From Pterobdella sp. o SKG-2022 (taxonomy: Eukaryota > Annelida > Clitellata > Hirudinida > Piscicolidae): a stretch of DNA of 64,000 bases. The notes below the pieces were generated by a model that was not told the DNA's origin, did no database searches, and saw only the letters and a list, made by a program, of their open reading frames with translations. Of the stretch, positions 37,301-44,410 are shown piece after piece. The DNA lies in assembly GCA_964035795.1 (NCBI GenBank), contig OZ038321.1, positions 17,561,548-17,625,547 on the forward strand, read 5' to 3'. The translations under genes were made by a program, and so were the position numbers. How positions within the stretch are numbered: the first letter of the stretch is position 1; every line of letters starts with the position of its first letter.

Positions 37301-38351
37301 AAATTTTCCTAAAAATGACTTTGATGAGTTATTGTGCAAAATCTTAGAGTGTTTCTCAAAAACTCCATACTCTGAGCTGTGTCTGTTGTAAGCATCAATT
37401 ATAAACCAATAAAAATTTTGAACAAAACTTTATTGCAAAAATAATTTTTAAAAGTTTAAATCACCTTATGGCAATTGGAGATTCAACATAATTCGAAGTT
37501 TTTTTCTTTAAATGATTTCTGGCATTTTGAAGATCCTTAATAACTTTGTTTAGTGCTTGAATTTTTGATGAATCTGCTGATATAAGACAAATTAGCTCCT
37601 TCTTCAAAAACTTTGAATAATCTTCCAACTGGTCTTTATCTGCAATTTATAAATTTAATCAAATAGTGCTTAACATTCAAACTTTAATGGTTTGTTATTC
37701 AAAGAATTATTACCTATGTTGCCATTTCTCTTCCACAAATCTATTGAATCCCCTAATTTCATTGTGCTGTTTCAAATTCTAAATAAATTTTAAATTATTT
37801 TTTAGAAAGACAAAACTAAGTTAATTCATCTAAATTTTTAATGAAAAATATTTATATGCAAAAAAAATTTTGATTAAAATATTATTAAGTTGAATTCGAA
37901 AAGATTCTGCTGATGGAATGGTTTAAATGCATTCAGGCTGTATCGGAAGGTTTTTAAAAGTGAATTACCGAAACGAATTTATAATTAGATACAAGTAAAA
38001 AAATAAATGTGTCAAAAACTTCTCATGAAAAATTGAAAATAAAAAGTTATTCAAATAAGATACAAGCATTTTCAAACAAGTTGTAATGCAAAACCCATAA
38101 GTGTTTTTTAAAATTTTAGACTTTGAAAATATCAAATAATATGAAATATATGTAATATTTATGTATATTAGAAAAAATGAATATAAACTAAACCTAAAAT
38201 AAACTTAAATTAAAATAAGATAAAATGGAGAATTTTAAGCATACTCACCAGCAAGACCACAATCCCTGATAAGAACTTTTTGCATCCAATTGTATAAAGG
38301 TGGCGAAAGACCAGCAATTAAAAACTGTTTGTCTCGCACTTTATACCACAT
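3848..38351 (-). CDS. HERC2: Giant HECT E3 ubiquitin ligase HERC2 (whole gene, about 92 exons)
   Basis: One minus-strand gene with its start near 38351 and stop at 3848-3850. I chained about 92 exons; most junctions carry GT and AG and keep a single frame, and only a few remain unsettled (22.2, 26.2, 27.1 and 31.7 kb). The predicted protein, about 6,100 residues, follows human HERC2 domain by domain from N-terminal region to HECT, but is longer because of Asn/Ser/Glu/Asp-rich insertions. HERC2 is a nuclear and cytoplasmic E3 ligase that passes ubiquitin from E2 to a HECT cysteine and then to substrates in DNA repair and replication control. Each domain block is described separately with its exon coordinates. 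The start ATG is the first in frame after an upstream stop. LINE, SINE and fold-back insertions lie only in introns. Confidence 0.97.
4567..4740. mobile_element. Fold-back MITE, short copy, in HERC2 intron
   Basis: An almost perfect palindrome about 174 bases long. The arms begin CAGATTATGAGGATTTAG on the left and end CTAAATCCTCACAATCTG on the right, with a very short centre around 4655. No coding capacity. The arms match those of the longer element at 9841-10523 over most of their length, including the inner AGTAAAACCTT and TAATTCATTAG blocks, so this is a shortened derivative of the same family. It lies in the HERC2 intron between exons 4937-5035 and 4381-4494. Confidence 0.8.
7445..11078 (-). 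CDS. HERC2: HERC2 RCC1-like domain 3 (exons 73-81)
   Basis: Exons: 10880-11078, 10620-10746, 9608-9731, 8738-8879, 8384-8637, 8070-8157, 7954-8005, 7749-7844, 7445-7563. Seven RCC1 blades are readable, with motifs such as [70 protein letters not shown] and [12 protein letters not shown]. Each blade keeps the Gly-rich turn and the following CGS/ACG strand. The fold is a seven-bladed propeller that binds protein partners next to the HECT module. This is among the best conserved parts of the protein. Blade boundaries do not coincide with exon boundaries: several introns split the Trp-Gly codons. The intron between 9731 and 10620 holds a fold-back element with TA ends; that between 8879 and 9608 holds a small hairpin element. 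Confidence 0.96.
9437..9531. mobile_element. Hairpin element with hammerhead-like core (HERC2 intron)
   Basis: Arms of 27 bases (9437-9463 and 9505-9531) pair with only a few mismatches. The loop contains GTAAGA, TAC, TCTTAC and GAAA at 9468-9486: a six-base-pair stem capped by three bases and followed by GAAA, the layout of stem II plus the GAAA strand of a hammerhead ribozyme. The other conserved strand (CTGATGA) is degraded to something like GAGATAAT. The trailing AAAGCTTCG is shared with the elements at 17.2 and 18.2 kb. Confidence 0.55.
9841..10523. mobile_element. Fold-back MITE with long inverted repeats and TA ends, in HERC2 intron
   Basis: Inverted arms of about 120 bases: the left starts CAGTAAAAACTGCAGATTATG and the right ends in the complement of CAGTAAAAACTTCAGGTTATG. 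A TA dinucleotide flanks each end (9839-9840 and 10524-10525), fitting a Tc1/mariner-type target duplication. A second pair of inner inverted blocks (ATAATTTAAAGAGG near 9948 and its partner near 10405) extends the symmetry. The centre holds a 61-codon plus-strand ORF (10111-10296) without any recognisable motif, so it is not a transposase. The same family occurs at 4567-4740. Confidence 0.78.
11176..14629 (-). CDS. HERC2: HERC2 linker between RLD2 and RLD3 (exons 64-72)
   Basis: Exons: 14425-14629, 13754-14291, 13367-13687, 13118-13292, 12881-12988, 12320-12736, 12157-12236, 11664-11783, 11176-11606. Anchors to human HERC2 include [77 protein letters not shown] and [10 protein letters not shown]. 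Between these are poorly conserved Lys/Glu/Asn/Ser-rich insertions, chiefly in exon 13754-14291 (about 180 residues) and the second half of 11176-11606 (acidic, about 60 residues). The block is about 800 codons against about 600 in human. Part of it ([10 protein letters not shown] followed by GWRFTVFP) belongs to a beta-sandwich-like segment conserved in HERC2. Plus-strand ORFs at 12559-12750 and 13935-14333 are antisense shadows. Confidence 0.93.
14815..15384 (+). mobile_element. 5'-truncated RTE-type LINE fragment in HERC2 intron
   Basis: Reverse-transcriptase C-terminal region on the plus strand, opposite to HERC2, inside the intron between exons 15438-15555 and 14425-14629. Readable pieces include [23 protein letters not shown] and TWNGMMENL, the last two in an open frame at 15001-15369. 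The end is a run of ATG-like trinucleotides (15364-15384), again a short tandem tail typical of RTE elements. It belongs to a different family from the 0.3-3.3 kb element: both the WLGHV region and the tail unit differ. It has no YADD or endonuclease, so it is a dead-on-arrival 3' fragment. Confidence 0.82.
15438..18587 (-). CDS. HERC2: HERC2 RCC1-like domain 2 (exons 54-63)
   Basis: Exons: 18388-18587, 17892-17973, 17623-17766, 17394-17484, 16889-17117, 16712-16798, 16320-16486, 15834-15978, 15651-15758, 15438-15555. The domain opens with [13 protein letters not shown], a signature of HERC2 RLD2, and runs through [71 protein letters not shown] and [11 protein letters not shown]. The third blade has an insertion of about 20 residues ([13 protein letters not shown]) at the junction 17394/17117. 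The first 60 residues of exon 18388-18587 are a charged, helix-prone lead-in that replaces the human acidic linker. Two hairpin elements sit in introns of this block (17.2 and 18.2 kb). Confidence 0.96.
17174..17298. mobile_element. Hairpin element with shared AAGCTTTTCG core (HERC2 intron)
   Basis: Arms AACGATTTGAATCACTTT and AAAGTGTTTGATTCAAATCG, extended by TAATAATAC and GTATTATTA, make a hairpin of about 40 base pairs. The core, read on the minus strand, has GTATACTTGATAATTTGAG followed by CTTACGAAAAGCTT, close to the core at 18.2 kb. Arm sequences do not match those of the other hairpin elements. Confidence 0.6.
18176..18283. mobile_element. Hairpin element with shared AAGCTTTTCG core (HERC2 intron)
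   Basis: Arms GAACAAATAAATTTTATT and AATAAAATTTATTTGTGTTC form the stem. The core holds AAAAGCTTTTCGTTAAC and, on the minus strand, GTATACTTGAAAATGTTAC, the same arrangement as at 17.2 kb. No coding potential. Confidence 0.6.
18845..20261 (-). CDS. HERC2: HERC2 ZZ finger and DOC domain (exons 47-53)
   Basis: Exons: 19993-20261, 19741-19885, 19601-19640, 19402-19536, 19176-19241, 18956-19098, 18845-18891. The ZZ-type zinc finger begins CAVCQE and ends [15 protein letters not shown], keeping three CxxC pairs, but about 65 mostly Asn/His/Ser/Tyr-rich residues separate the first pair from the second. In human HERC2 these pairs are about 13 residues apart. The DOC/APC10-like part follows: [35 protein letters not shown] match the human SYMPSLVVVSGG-to-IEIAIK stretch, but the preceding Ser-rich segment is poorly conserved. 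ZZ fingers bind small modifiers and N-termini; DOC domains assist substrate docking in APC/C-like ligases. Very short exons (40, 47 and 66 bases) are supported by phase. Confidence 0.88.
20332..21656 (-). CDS. HERC2: HERC2 CPH domain region (exons 43-46)
   Basis: Exons: 21486-21656, 21280-21388, 20923-21027, 20332-20452. The sequence [40 protein letters not shown] follows the human DDYAVYVR to YWVRYIH stretch, which is the CPH domain shared by CUL7, PARC and HERC2 and known to contact the p53 tetramerisation region. It is followed by [20 protein letters not shown] and an [20 protein letters not shown] segment that matches the next conserved HERC2 module. A short acidic insertion ([10 protein letters not shown]) replaces part of a loop in the first exon. 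The four exons join in phase. Confidence 0.93.
20541..20584 (-). ncRNA. Hammerhead-ribozyme-like motif, Penelope-type remnant
   Basis: Read on the minus strand: CTGATGA (20578-20572), one extra T, GATATA, loop CAA, TATATC, then GAAA (20555-20552) and AGCTTCGTC. That is the conserved hammerhead core, CUGAUGA and GAAA, around a perfect six-pair stem II. Penelope-like retroelements are known to carry such ribozymes in their terminal repeats. The extra T at the base of stem II and the absence of an obvious stem III make present activity doubtful. Lies in a HERC2 intron (20452-20923). Confidence 0.5.
21775..23492 (-). CDS. HERC2: HERC2 acidic segment with UBA-like helix (exons 41-42)
   Basis: One long exon runs from 23492 to about 22211-22225, and a second spans 21775-22118. 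The first begins [11 protein letters not shown], then becomes a long low-complexity stretch rich in Glu, Asn, Asp and Lys (about 150 residues). It recovers homology in [14 protein letters not shown] and ends in [20 protein letters not shown], which matches the human HERC2 VVQLMEMGFSRRNIEFALKS motif, a UBA-like helix pair that could bind ubiquitin. The second exon is strongly acidic (runs of Asp and Glu at about 21850-22050). The exact donor of the long exon is unsettled: two phase-compatible GT sites exist 5-15 bases before the stop at 22201. The block is about 540 codons against about 210 in human. Confidence 0.85.
23932..29758 (-). CDS. HERC2: HERC2 central helical region (exons 25-40)
   Basis: Exons: 29606-29758, 29028-29308, 28518-28969, 27784-28000, 27432-27651, 27137-27201, 26941 to about 27075, 26224-26702, 25994 to about 26165, 25737-25922, 25258-25635, 25003-25181, 24779-24920, 24440-24714, 24183-24377, 23932-24061. 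Anchors to human HERC2 include [77 protein letters not shown] and [12 protein letters not shown]. The region is mostly helical with Asn/Lys/Ser-rich insertions (notably in 28518-28969 and 26224-26702). The starts of the exons at 27075 and 26165 are approximate, since several AG sites are possible. Human HERC2 has a MIB/HERC2 domain between the NSGMLAL and NIHPTAMM equivalents; here the two flanks meet at the junction 25737/25635 with nothing between. Confidence 0.88.
28108..28166 (+). repeat. SINE 3' fragment
   Basis: CACATAAAGTAGCGCCCTGT and, further on, GGGGCGACCTAATAG match the tail of the tRNA-derived SINE at 63167-63333 (CACATGGAGTAGCGCCCTGT and GGGGCGATCAG). The tRNA-like head is missing, so this is a 5'-truncated copy in a HERC2 intron. 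Confidence 0.6.
29869..30411 (-). CDS. HERC2: HERC2 cytochrome-b5-like module (exons 22-24)
   Basis: Exons: 30325-30411, 30053-30151, 29869-29954, all phase-compatible. The order [12 protein letters not shown], then [19 protein letters not shown], then [17 protein letters not shown] matches human HERC2 RKADLENHN, DGKVYDIKDF and the closing helix of the cytochrome-b5-like domain. The b5 fold normally holds heme through two His residues in HPGG and a second loop. HPGG is absent here, as it is in human HERC2, so heme binding is not expected. The module is shorter than usual: about 90 residues with most of the middle helices lost. It is recognisable mainly because of its position between RLD1 and the central region. 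Confidence 0.78.
30555..33382 (-). CDS. HERC2: HERC2 region between RLD1 and b5 module (exons 14-21)
   Basis: Exons: 33182-33382, 32675-33011, 32391-32560, 31781-32155, 31679-31728, 31492-31599, 31108-31353, 30555-30818. The first exon completes the last RLD1 strand ([12 protein letters not shown]). Strong anchors follow: [20 protein letters not shown] in 32675-33011, identical in layout to the human [58 protein letters not shown]. The helical repeats have no assigned enzymatic role. Insertions of basic and acidic low complexity separate the anchors. The junction 31781/31728 leaves a phase problem I could not settle, so a micro-exon or a shifted donor is possible there. Confidence 0.88.
32228..32300 (-). 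ncRNA. Hammerhead-like motif, second intronic copy
   Basis: Minus strand: ATGATGA, T, GATGTG, loop AAA, TATATC, GAAA, AGC. Stem II pairs through two G-U wobbles at the positions where the 20.55 kb copy has Watson-Crick pairs, so pairing is kept while sequence differs. GACACAAA upstream and TTTGTGTC downstream form a flanking helix in the place of stem I. The first core base is A instead of C. It lies in the intron between HERC2 exons 32391-32560 and 31781-32155. Confidence 0.5.
33446..36034 (-). CDS. HERC2: HERC2 RCC1-like domain 1, strongly diverged (exons 7-13)
   Basis: Exons: 35801-36034, 35558-35745, 35340-35437, 34882-35055, 34334-34402, 34054-34229, 33446-33956. Position and strand pattern match the first RCC1-like propeller of HERC2, but the canonical Trp-Gly-x-Gly-x-x-Gly-x-Leu-Gly turns are nearly all gone. 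Typical remnants are [33 protein letters not shown] and GSNDQNQID. The fourth blade aligns as [12 protein letters not shown] with human [12 protein letters not shown]. The last exon carries a Cys-rich insertion (CDCYSE and CYKCC, about 33600-33690) within the final blade. Phase agrees across all seven exons and the frame stays open throughout, so the divergence looks like relaxed or altered selection, not a dead gene. Confidence 0.86.
36128..38351 (-). CDS. HERC2: HERC2 N-terminal region (exons 1-6)
   Basis: Exons: 38249-38351, 37714-37752, 37465-37639, 37080-37376, 36485-37019, 36128-36427. I chose the ATG at 38349-38351 because an in-frame stop lies shortly upstream; the protein then starts [11 protein letters not shown], with [17 protein letters not shown] matching the human DSKWLKTDIQ to DGLCG stretch. 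Other anchors are [18 protein letters not shown] (human AFAFLRRAWRSGEDADLC) and [20 protein letters not shown] (human DQHLALAILLELAVQRGTLS). Exon 37714-37752 is only 39 bases, but it is needed to keep the frame. Exon 36485-37019 ends in an acidic Asp/Glu-rich insertion. A non-coding first exon further upstream, in the pyrimidine-rich block, is possible. Confidence 0.85.
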
Positions 38352-38391
38352 CCGTGAGATGGCTTGAAAACAGAAAATTAGGCTTTCTCAT

Positions 38392-38622
38392 TTGAAAGCC
38401 GATTGTGATGGAGAAGATGCACCCTTTGGGAGACTGGTTTCTGACCCGAGGTCAAGTGTTAGTGACAGCTCAGAGATCCATTCTAGAGCAATTCAAACCC
38501 TATCTAAATTCTTGTCTAAATATGAAAACCTACCTACTAAAGCAATATTAACTGCTCCACCTAGCACCGAGTTTCAGAGTTTTTTTGTCGAAGTTGTCAT
38601 CTTACACCTTCACTACCTGCAT
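38392..38622 (+). CDS. Exon-like ORF of unknown identity
   Basis: An open frame on the plus strand begins 41 bases from the HERC2 ATG, head to head with it, and reaches a good donor (CAT followed by GTAAGC) after LHLHYLH at 38622. Codons are more GC-rich than the surroundings, and the text has a protein-like mixture (GEDAPFGRLVSDPRSSVS, AIQTLSKFLSKYENLPTKA). I do not recognise a family. It shares AI(Q/R)TLS(K/R)FL with a minus-strand ORF at about 39300-39535. It could be the first coding exon of an unfound plus-strand gene, or a decayed repeat. Confidence 0.3.
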
Positions 38623-38859
38623 GTAAGCACTCTCATGTTATTTTGCAGCATAGCTGTTGGCATGGAAAAGTATTTTTTGAGATACTGGTTTCAAATTGAG
38701 TTTGCAGACAGAAGTTTTGAATAACAAAATCTTGAAAAATATTTTTAAAAAAACTAAAAATTTAATACTCATCACTGAAAACTAGAATAATATTCAAAAA
38801 TCGATGTACAAAATTATAAAAATTCGAATGTGGTCACATGAAGGAAAAAAACTCTTTCA

Positions 38860-40080
38860 ACTTTCTTCGTATTTTTAGTTCTTCCTCTTTCTTGGCTTTT
38901 TCTCTTTTTTTTGTATCTTTTTTACTCAAGCATGTCCAAACAAAGTGAGATTGCTTAAAATTGCTTTCTTTTCTTTCTACTCCTTCTCATGCTTTCATCT
39001 TCTTTCCACTTGAGCACGTTCATGTGAGTTTCATAGGTCAAGCTTCTCTTTTTTTTGCACTCCAGCTTCTGTTTTTTTATCATTCTTTTTTTCAATTTTT
39101 CAATTTTTTTTTGCATATCACTCAAATCAAACGCTTAATAATTGAATACATATAACCAAAGAATAGAATAACACTCTTGAAAAGCTGTCTCTTAGAGCCA
39201 CCTTTAAAACTGGTGTCGCTGCAAACATTTAAAACAATTATCTCAAATACCTGCCATCCACAACATTGGTGCTAACTGAAATGGAAATGCTTACATTCAG
39301 AGCTTGAAGATGCATGACAAACTTGTTTCGACAAAAAACAGGAAACATGATGACAAGTGAAAAAGTCAATAATGCTTTTATACAAAGCCAAAAACCTCGA
39401 CAAGGTTCGAATTGCCTCAAAAAGAATCCCTGAATACACCACGTTACCATCCAACAAGGCCCCGAAACTCCTCTCTGTAGAAACACTTTCCAAAAACTTT
39501 TTTTTCGCGTCCACGTCACTTTTTTTTTCAAACATCTTTTTTCTTCTTTCATCAACATAACTACCTTTATCCTAGCCAACCACCCTTCTTCTCTCCTTTA
39601 CATGGATAATAATTCCAACAAAAAAAGAAACTTCACCTGCATCTTTTATCGGACAACTCTCCACATATCCCTCTTTTTACATTCACTTTATTTTCCTCAT
39701 CGTCATTTTTTTCTTTTTCCTGTTTCTTTACCCATTTTTTAATCATCAAAATTACTACCCTTTTGCTTTTCAACCACCCTCTTTTTGATCTTTTTCCTCA
39801 ATTTGTTTTTAATCACCTCTCCGTCCATCTGTCTTTCCATTCCAAAGTATGTACGCCCTTCTTTCCTTTTTTTTCTCATTCTTTTGTCAATGTTGTTTTT
39901 TTTTCTTTCTGTTTCATTATTTCATTGTGTAACTCTCCACCCATCTATTCTTTCTTCAAACTTTATGCTTTTCACGAGCTCTTCAGATTCCTCTTTTGAC
40001 ACCATTATCGCCCATGTTTCTTTCTTTTTTTTCCAACTCCTTTACTTCTTCTTTTTCTTTTTTTTACGCGTCTTTATAAA
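38860..40080. repeat. Pyrimidine-rich tract on the plus strand
   Basis: From about 38860 to 40080 the plus strand is dominated by T and C, with many TTTCTTT and CTTC runs, and is clearly poorer in purines than the flanks. The same segment read from the HERC2 strand is purine-rich. It breaks the general A/T balance seen elsewhere. Long ORFs at 39763-39999 and 39785-40102 (Phe/Leu/Ser-rich) result from this composition and are not genes. Confidence 0.55.
39300..39535 (-). CDS. Exon-like ORF of unknown identity, related to 38392-38622
   Basis: Minus-strand frame reading FLESVSTERSFGALLDGNVV, then FEAIRTLSRFLALYKS. The FEAIRTLSRFL stretch resembles AIQTLSKFL of the plus-strand ORF at 38392-38622, suggesting an inverted duplication or two copies of one repeat. 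A faint likeness to the first helix of GLTP-type lipid-transfer proteins (residues around a RFL motif) is noted, but the lipid-head-group residues are not visible. No firm splice sites could be assigned. Confidence 0.2.
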
Positions 40081-41374
40081 CTGGCAAACGTCAAAATTAT
40101 AATGATCGCTAGATTTTGACTCGTTCGATCGCTAATTATACAGAAATTATTTTAAAAAAACAATTCAAGAATGCGTCACTTGCACTTCAAACTTAAAATT
40201 CACACGTAAAACCGCTAGTGAACCCATTGAATATTATATTTAAGACGTATTCGAGAAAAAGCACTATTAATATTATGGTATAAAAGTTTCATATTCCATT
40301 TTCATTCAGTTTGCATAATTTTGAGCAATACATTACAATACTTAGTATACTTGTCGTTAATTAAATATATAAAATGCAACACAAATTTTTTATGATAATA
40401 TTATTCATATATACAATATAATTTATATAATATTTTTTAGTTTTTAAGCCTCAGAAAATATTTTTAAAATTTGTTTGGCTCGCCCATGAATGACGGATTG
40501 CAATGAAAGTGCTATATAATCAGATACGCGATGAAATAAAAATATAATTTCAACCTTTCTTTGAAAAAAAAACAGTTTAAAGATATTTATTTTTCATTAT
40601 TTTACAATAAATTCTTTTTTAATTTTTATGATTCAAAAAAAATTTCATTTATTAGATCATACCGTCAAAAGAAAGTCCCAGTGCTAGCTTTATATCTTTT
40701 TTATTGGATCATCTTATGTCAATAAAACAAAAGAATTCCGGTTTAAGATATAAAACGAATAGAATTTTTATTTCAAAACTGTCTATAGTTACAACATTAA
40801 AAATTAAGAGTTATTTATTTAAAAAAAAATAAATTAGTTTTTTTATATATCATAAGAAAGTTTCTCAAAGATGTAATTGAATAGAGTATGATGGATGGCT
40901 GTTATGAAAAGTAGAGGCTGTTTCGACGCGGATTGTTGCCCGGGAACATAAATCTTGATAGCATAACATTGTTCATAAGAACATTTTTCAAATAAAAATA
41001 GCTATAAACGATTCAAACTTGTGAACAACACGAGAGTTAACTGAGATAATTTGAATTATTCATATTGAAGGAGTTTTATTGATTTTTTTTAAGAACAAAG
41101 AAGAACGCCATGATGCTTACTTTATAGTAAGCGATGATTGAAAGAGAACAAGTGATTAAGAAGTATTCTAAAAAAAGGTTTTGGCATTCAGAGAAATTTT
41201 TTTGAGGTTAAATATATATATATAAGCTCAAAAAACAAATGGATAGTGTTTAAAGTTTGGTAAATGTCATAATTTCTTCTCATTCGTCTTTTGTAGCAAA
41301 TAACTCATCTTTTAAGCCTAAACAATAAACACTGCATACCAGCTTTCAAACTATGTGGTGCTATATTTTATATA

Positions 41375-41530
41375 TGTTGAGCATTAGAAAAATTATCTAA
41401 AGTTACCAGGTTCGATCCCGCGTAAGCCGACAATTAGCACCTGTTTCACAGTGTCTTTTCGCTACGTTAAATTTGTAGCAAGCGCTTTTATTTATAATAA
41501 AAAGCGCTTTATAAATACCGCATTACATAT
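41375..41530 (+). repeat. tRNA-derived SINE, degraded head, different tail
   Basis: TTGAGCATTAGAAAAATTATC, then CCAGGTTCGATCCCGCG (a good RNA polymerase III B box) and GCCGACAATTAG match the tRNA-like head at 63167-63250. The A box is eroded. The tail differs from the 63 kb copy: it contains AAGCGCTTTATAAATACCGC, a GCGCTTTATAAAT-type end seen in many animal SINEs and LINEs. Confidence 0.65.
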
Positions 41531-43956
41531 ATTACTTGAACTTCAAAAAACTAGAAATTTTTCATTCCTTATGTTTTTATCATTTCTTGTCAACTTATTT
41601 CAAAATCAATAGAAAATAAAAAAAGGTTTTCTATTGAGTTGAAATTTTTTTCTCCAAATGGGTAGGATTTAAATTCATTTTATTTGAAGTATGAAAGTTA
41701 CAAAAGTCATAAAGAATTAGAAATAAAGTTTAAAAGACAAAAATTAACGAAATTCTCGATCAGGCATAAGTGGGAATTTTATACAAAAATACTGAACTAC
41801 AAATTACATATATTTCTAATCGTGAAATGGGCATTTAACAAAAAATTGCATGTTTTCATAAATAGTTTCAAAAACTTATAATATGATATTTAAATTATTT
41901 TGCAATAATTTAGTGAAAAAAGCGAATTTACAATATGTTAACAACGGATGATGTAATGTGAAGACGTAATATACAAAGGTTTTCTTAGCAATTTGAAGCA
42001 AGGGTTTTATGTTTAAATACATGAATTTATTTAATATTCTTTTAAAAGTTCCACAAATGCTAGCATAAATAATAATTTTGCACACCAAAAGATAACCTAC
42101 GACTAATTTCAAAGTCATAATCCAATATTAGATCGATTCAAGGATTAGAGAGAAGTTAGCTCATTGAGTATATGCTGTAAAAAATAATTCAACAAATTTT
42201 GTATATCAATTTCCAAACTACATTGTTTATTGTACCCCAACTTCCAAAAAATATTTTTCATCAAAACGGACGCTTTTAAGCATTATCACATTGTGAAGAC
42301 ACATGATTATCGAGTTCTGCCATTTCTTTAATTTTCTGAGCAAATCAACGTTGATCATTTAAAAGTTTCCATTCAAAAAAACTTGAATGTATTGTGAGAA
42401 ATTATTTGATATATATCTAGGATATGTTTTATAGCTTTCTAAATATATTCCTTATACAATGAAACAGATATATTTTCACAATGAGATATTTCAATAAATT
42501 TTTCAGCAATTAATAAACAGATAGTTTGTGAATTTCATAAAAACTATATAAAGGATGTTTTCAACAAAACTCATTATGATTCGATGCATTCATTTCTAGC
42601 TGTATCAGATATTCCATTGAAGTTTCATTGAATAAAGTAAAAAACTGGAATAATATATATTTAAATAAAAGAAATTTTGATGCTTGGTTTCATACTTAAA
42701 AACTGATCTAGCTTCTTCAACTAATTAGTTACGATTCCACAATAAAACATCCTCATACTCAGAACGGTTATGATGCATTTTAACTTATGCTTGAAAAGTT
42801 CAAAAAACACTTAATACAATAAAACAAAACAACTAGGCTAGCTTGATAGCTAAAAATGTAAAAAAAATTAAACTAAACTATAAAGTTTTATGGCAGGAAA
42901 GAATAATACCGTTATTTATGTGTTTTGCTATATACTGAGATAGCCTGAAGATCGTTTTATGGGCATTTCCTATGAATTGTTATATGTACTTTTGATTAAA
43001 AATTTTTTTTGAACATTTTTAATGCGTCAAAAAAGTATAAAGCAGGTTTAATAACTATATGATAATTTACAAATAATTTTTTTTTGTTAATTTTTTACGT
43101 TTAAATGAACAGTTTTTGAGATCGATATTTTAAGGATAAATAGACTTCATAAACACATAAGCTTGACTTCAAGTTACGAGTAAGCTGAACATAATGGTCT
43201 GAAAAATTGACTAACAAGTTTCAAAGCTAGTTTAACGATGAACAACTTATGCTGATTCTAGATTATGAAAACCATATACATGATTTCAACATTAAGTTAT
43301 TTCGAACATAAATAATATATTACAGATAAATCTTTATAACTACCAATATAATTTAAAAAATAGCTTTCGATCAATAAGAAGCCAACAAAAAATGATGAGT
43401 GTATATTTTTAAAATTGCCATTTTTAAAATATTTTCTAATGCTTAAAAATAGAACGAGTTAAGCGGTTGAATGTTAGCCAAATTACCAAACAATTATATC
43501 ATTTGAATAATATTAATAATAAAAAAATCTTTTAAAGTCGAATCTTAAATTTTGTGTTGGTTTAGTGAATCATAATGAACTAGATATGCGATGGTGATGA
43601 TATTGAGGGTCTTTGAGGCACCATAGGGTTATAAGCGCACCTATAAACACTTACACATGTATGCATCATGAAATTTATCCATTACAGAGAATACGGGCCA
43701 CGAACATTTTTATATCTTAACATTGCATAAATAAAATTGAATTTGAAAAATGTAAGAAATATTTTAAATAAAAATAATCAGCTCTCATAAGCAAATGAAA
43801 ATTACTTTTTTTGAAATTTTGTTTTCCAAAAGTATAAACTAACAAAAAACAATTCAATATTTGCTACTTGTATTAAACGATAGCAAGTCAACGTTTAAAC
43901 AAGATCAAACTTAGTAAGCATTAACAAAACCACTTAATCATACATCTAATGCAGTT

Positions 43957-44410
43957 TTAATGCATTATTTGTTGTTGTGGTTGGCTAGAGGTGGATGTGG
44001 TAGGTTGGTTTGAAGGTTGAGGCAAACATTGCAAGGCGGGCAAGAAGGCAGTGGGCGATCCAGGCGTGGGAGTTGTTTGGAGGGGTTGTGTAGAAAAATG
44101 AGGAGCTGTAAATGCAGTAGGAGTGTTAGGAGAAATGTACCCTATTACAGAAAAAGGGGCAAAAGCAGGGTTAGTTACGGGTGGTGTAGATTCAAAACCT
44201 GGATGAACAGGGAAGGCAAACGCCGTTGGTGGTGCGTAACTAATCAAACCACCCATACCATTACTTGAACCTGTTGGTGTGCTCGGAGACATAGGAAACA
44301 GAGTAGGGGTTGTAGATGAAGATGTCATACCGTTAAGGCCTCCTGCGGATGGCATTGAAGCAATGTGTGTGATGAAGGCGGGCGGAGCTGGTTGGAAAAT
44401 AGGCCCCAAT
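43957..44410 (-). CDS. RBM24: RBM24-like last exon: Pro/Thr/Ser-rich tail
   Basis: Open to a TAA at 43957, with [20 protein letters not shown], several PTAF repeats, and a Gln-rich end (SQPQQQIMH). The tail lacks the poly-Ala and Tyr-rich blocks of vertebrate RBM24; position, strand and GC content unlike the surrounding intron support it as the terminal exon. The acceptor chosen (TTCAG before 44410) conflicts in phase with exon 2; alternatives are an AG at about 44428 or a small extra exon ending at 44502. Confidence 0.7.

Larger units (their letters stand above)
38352..43956. other. Intergenic region between HERC2 and the RBM24-like gene
   Basis: About 5.6 kb separating the HERC2 start from the 3' end of the next minus-strand gene. 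It holds a pyrimidine-biased kilobase (about 38860-40080), two exon-like ORFs facing opposite ways (38392-38622 plus, about 39300-39535 minus) and a SINE (41375-41530). From 40080 to 41370 and from 41530 to 43956 I see only AT-rich DNA with short chance ORFs. The HERC2 promoter should lie near 38.4-39 kb; no TATA box or other element can be singled out in DNA of this composition. Confidence 0.6.

Noticed and set aside
39763..40102. Phe/Leu/Ser-rich ORFs resembling membrane proteins
   Set aside because: They come from the pyrimidine-rich tract (TTT, CTT, TCT codons). No charged loops, splice sites or family pattern.
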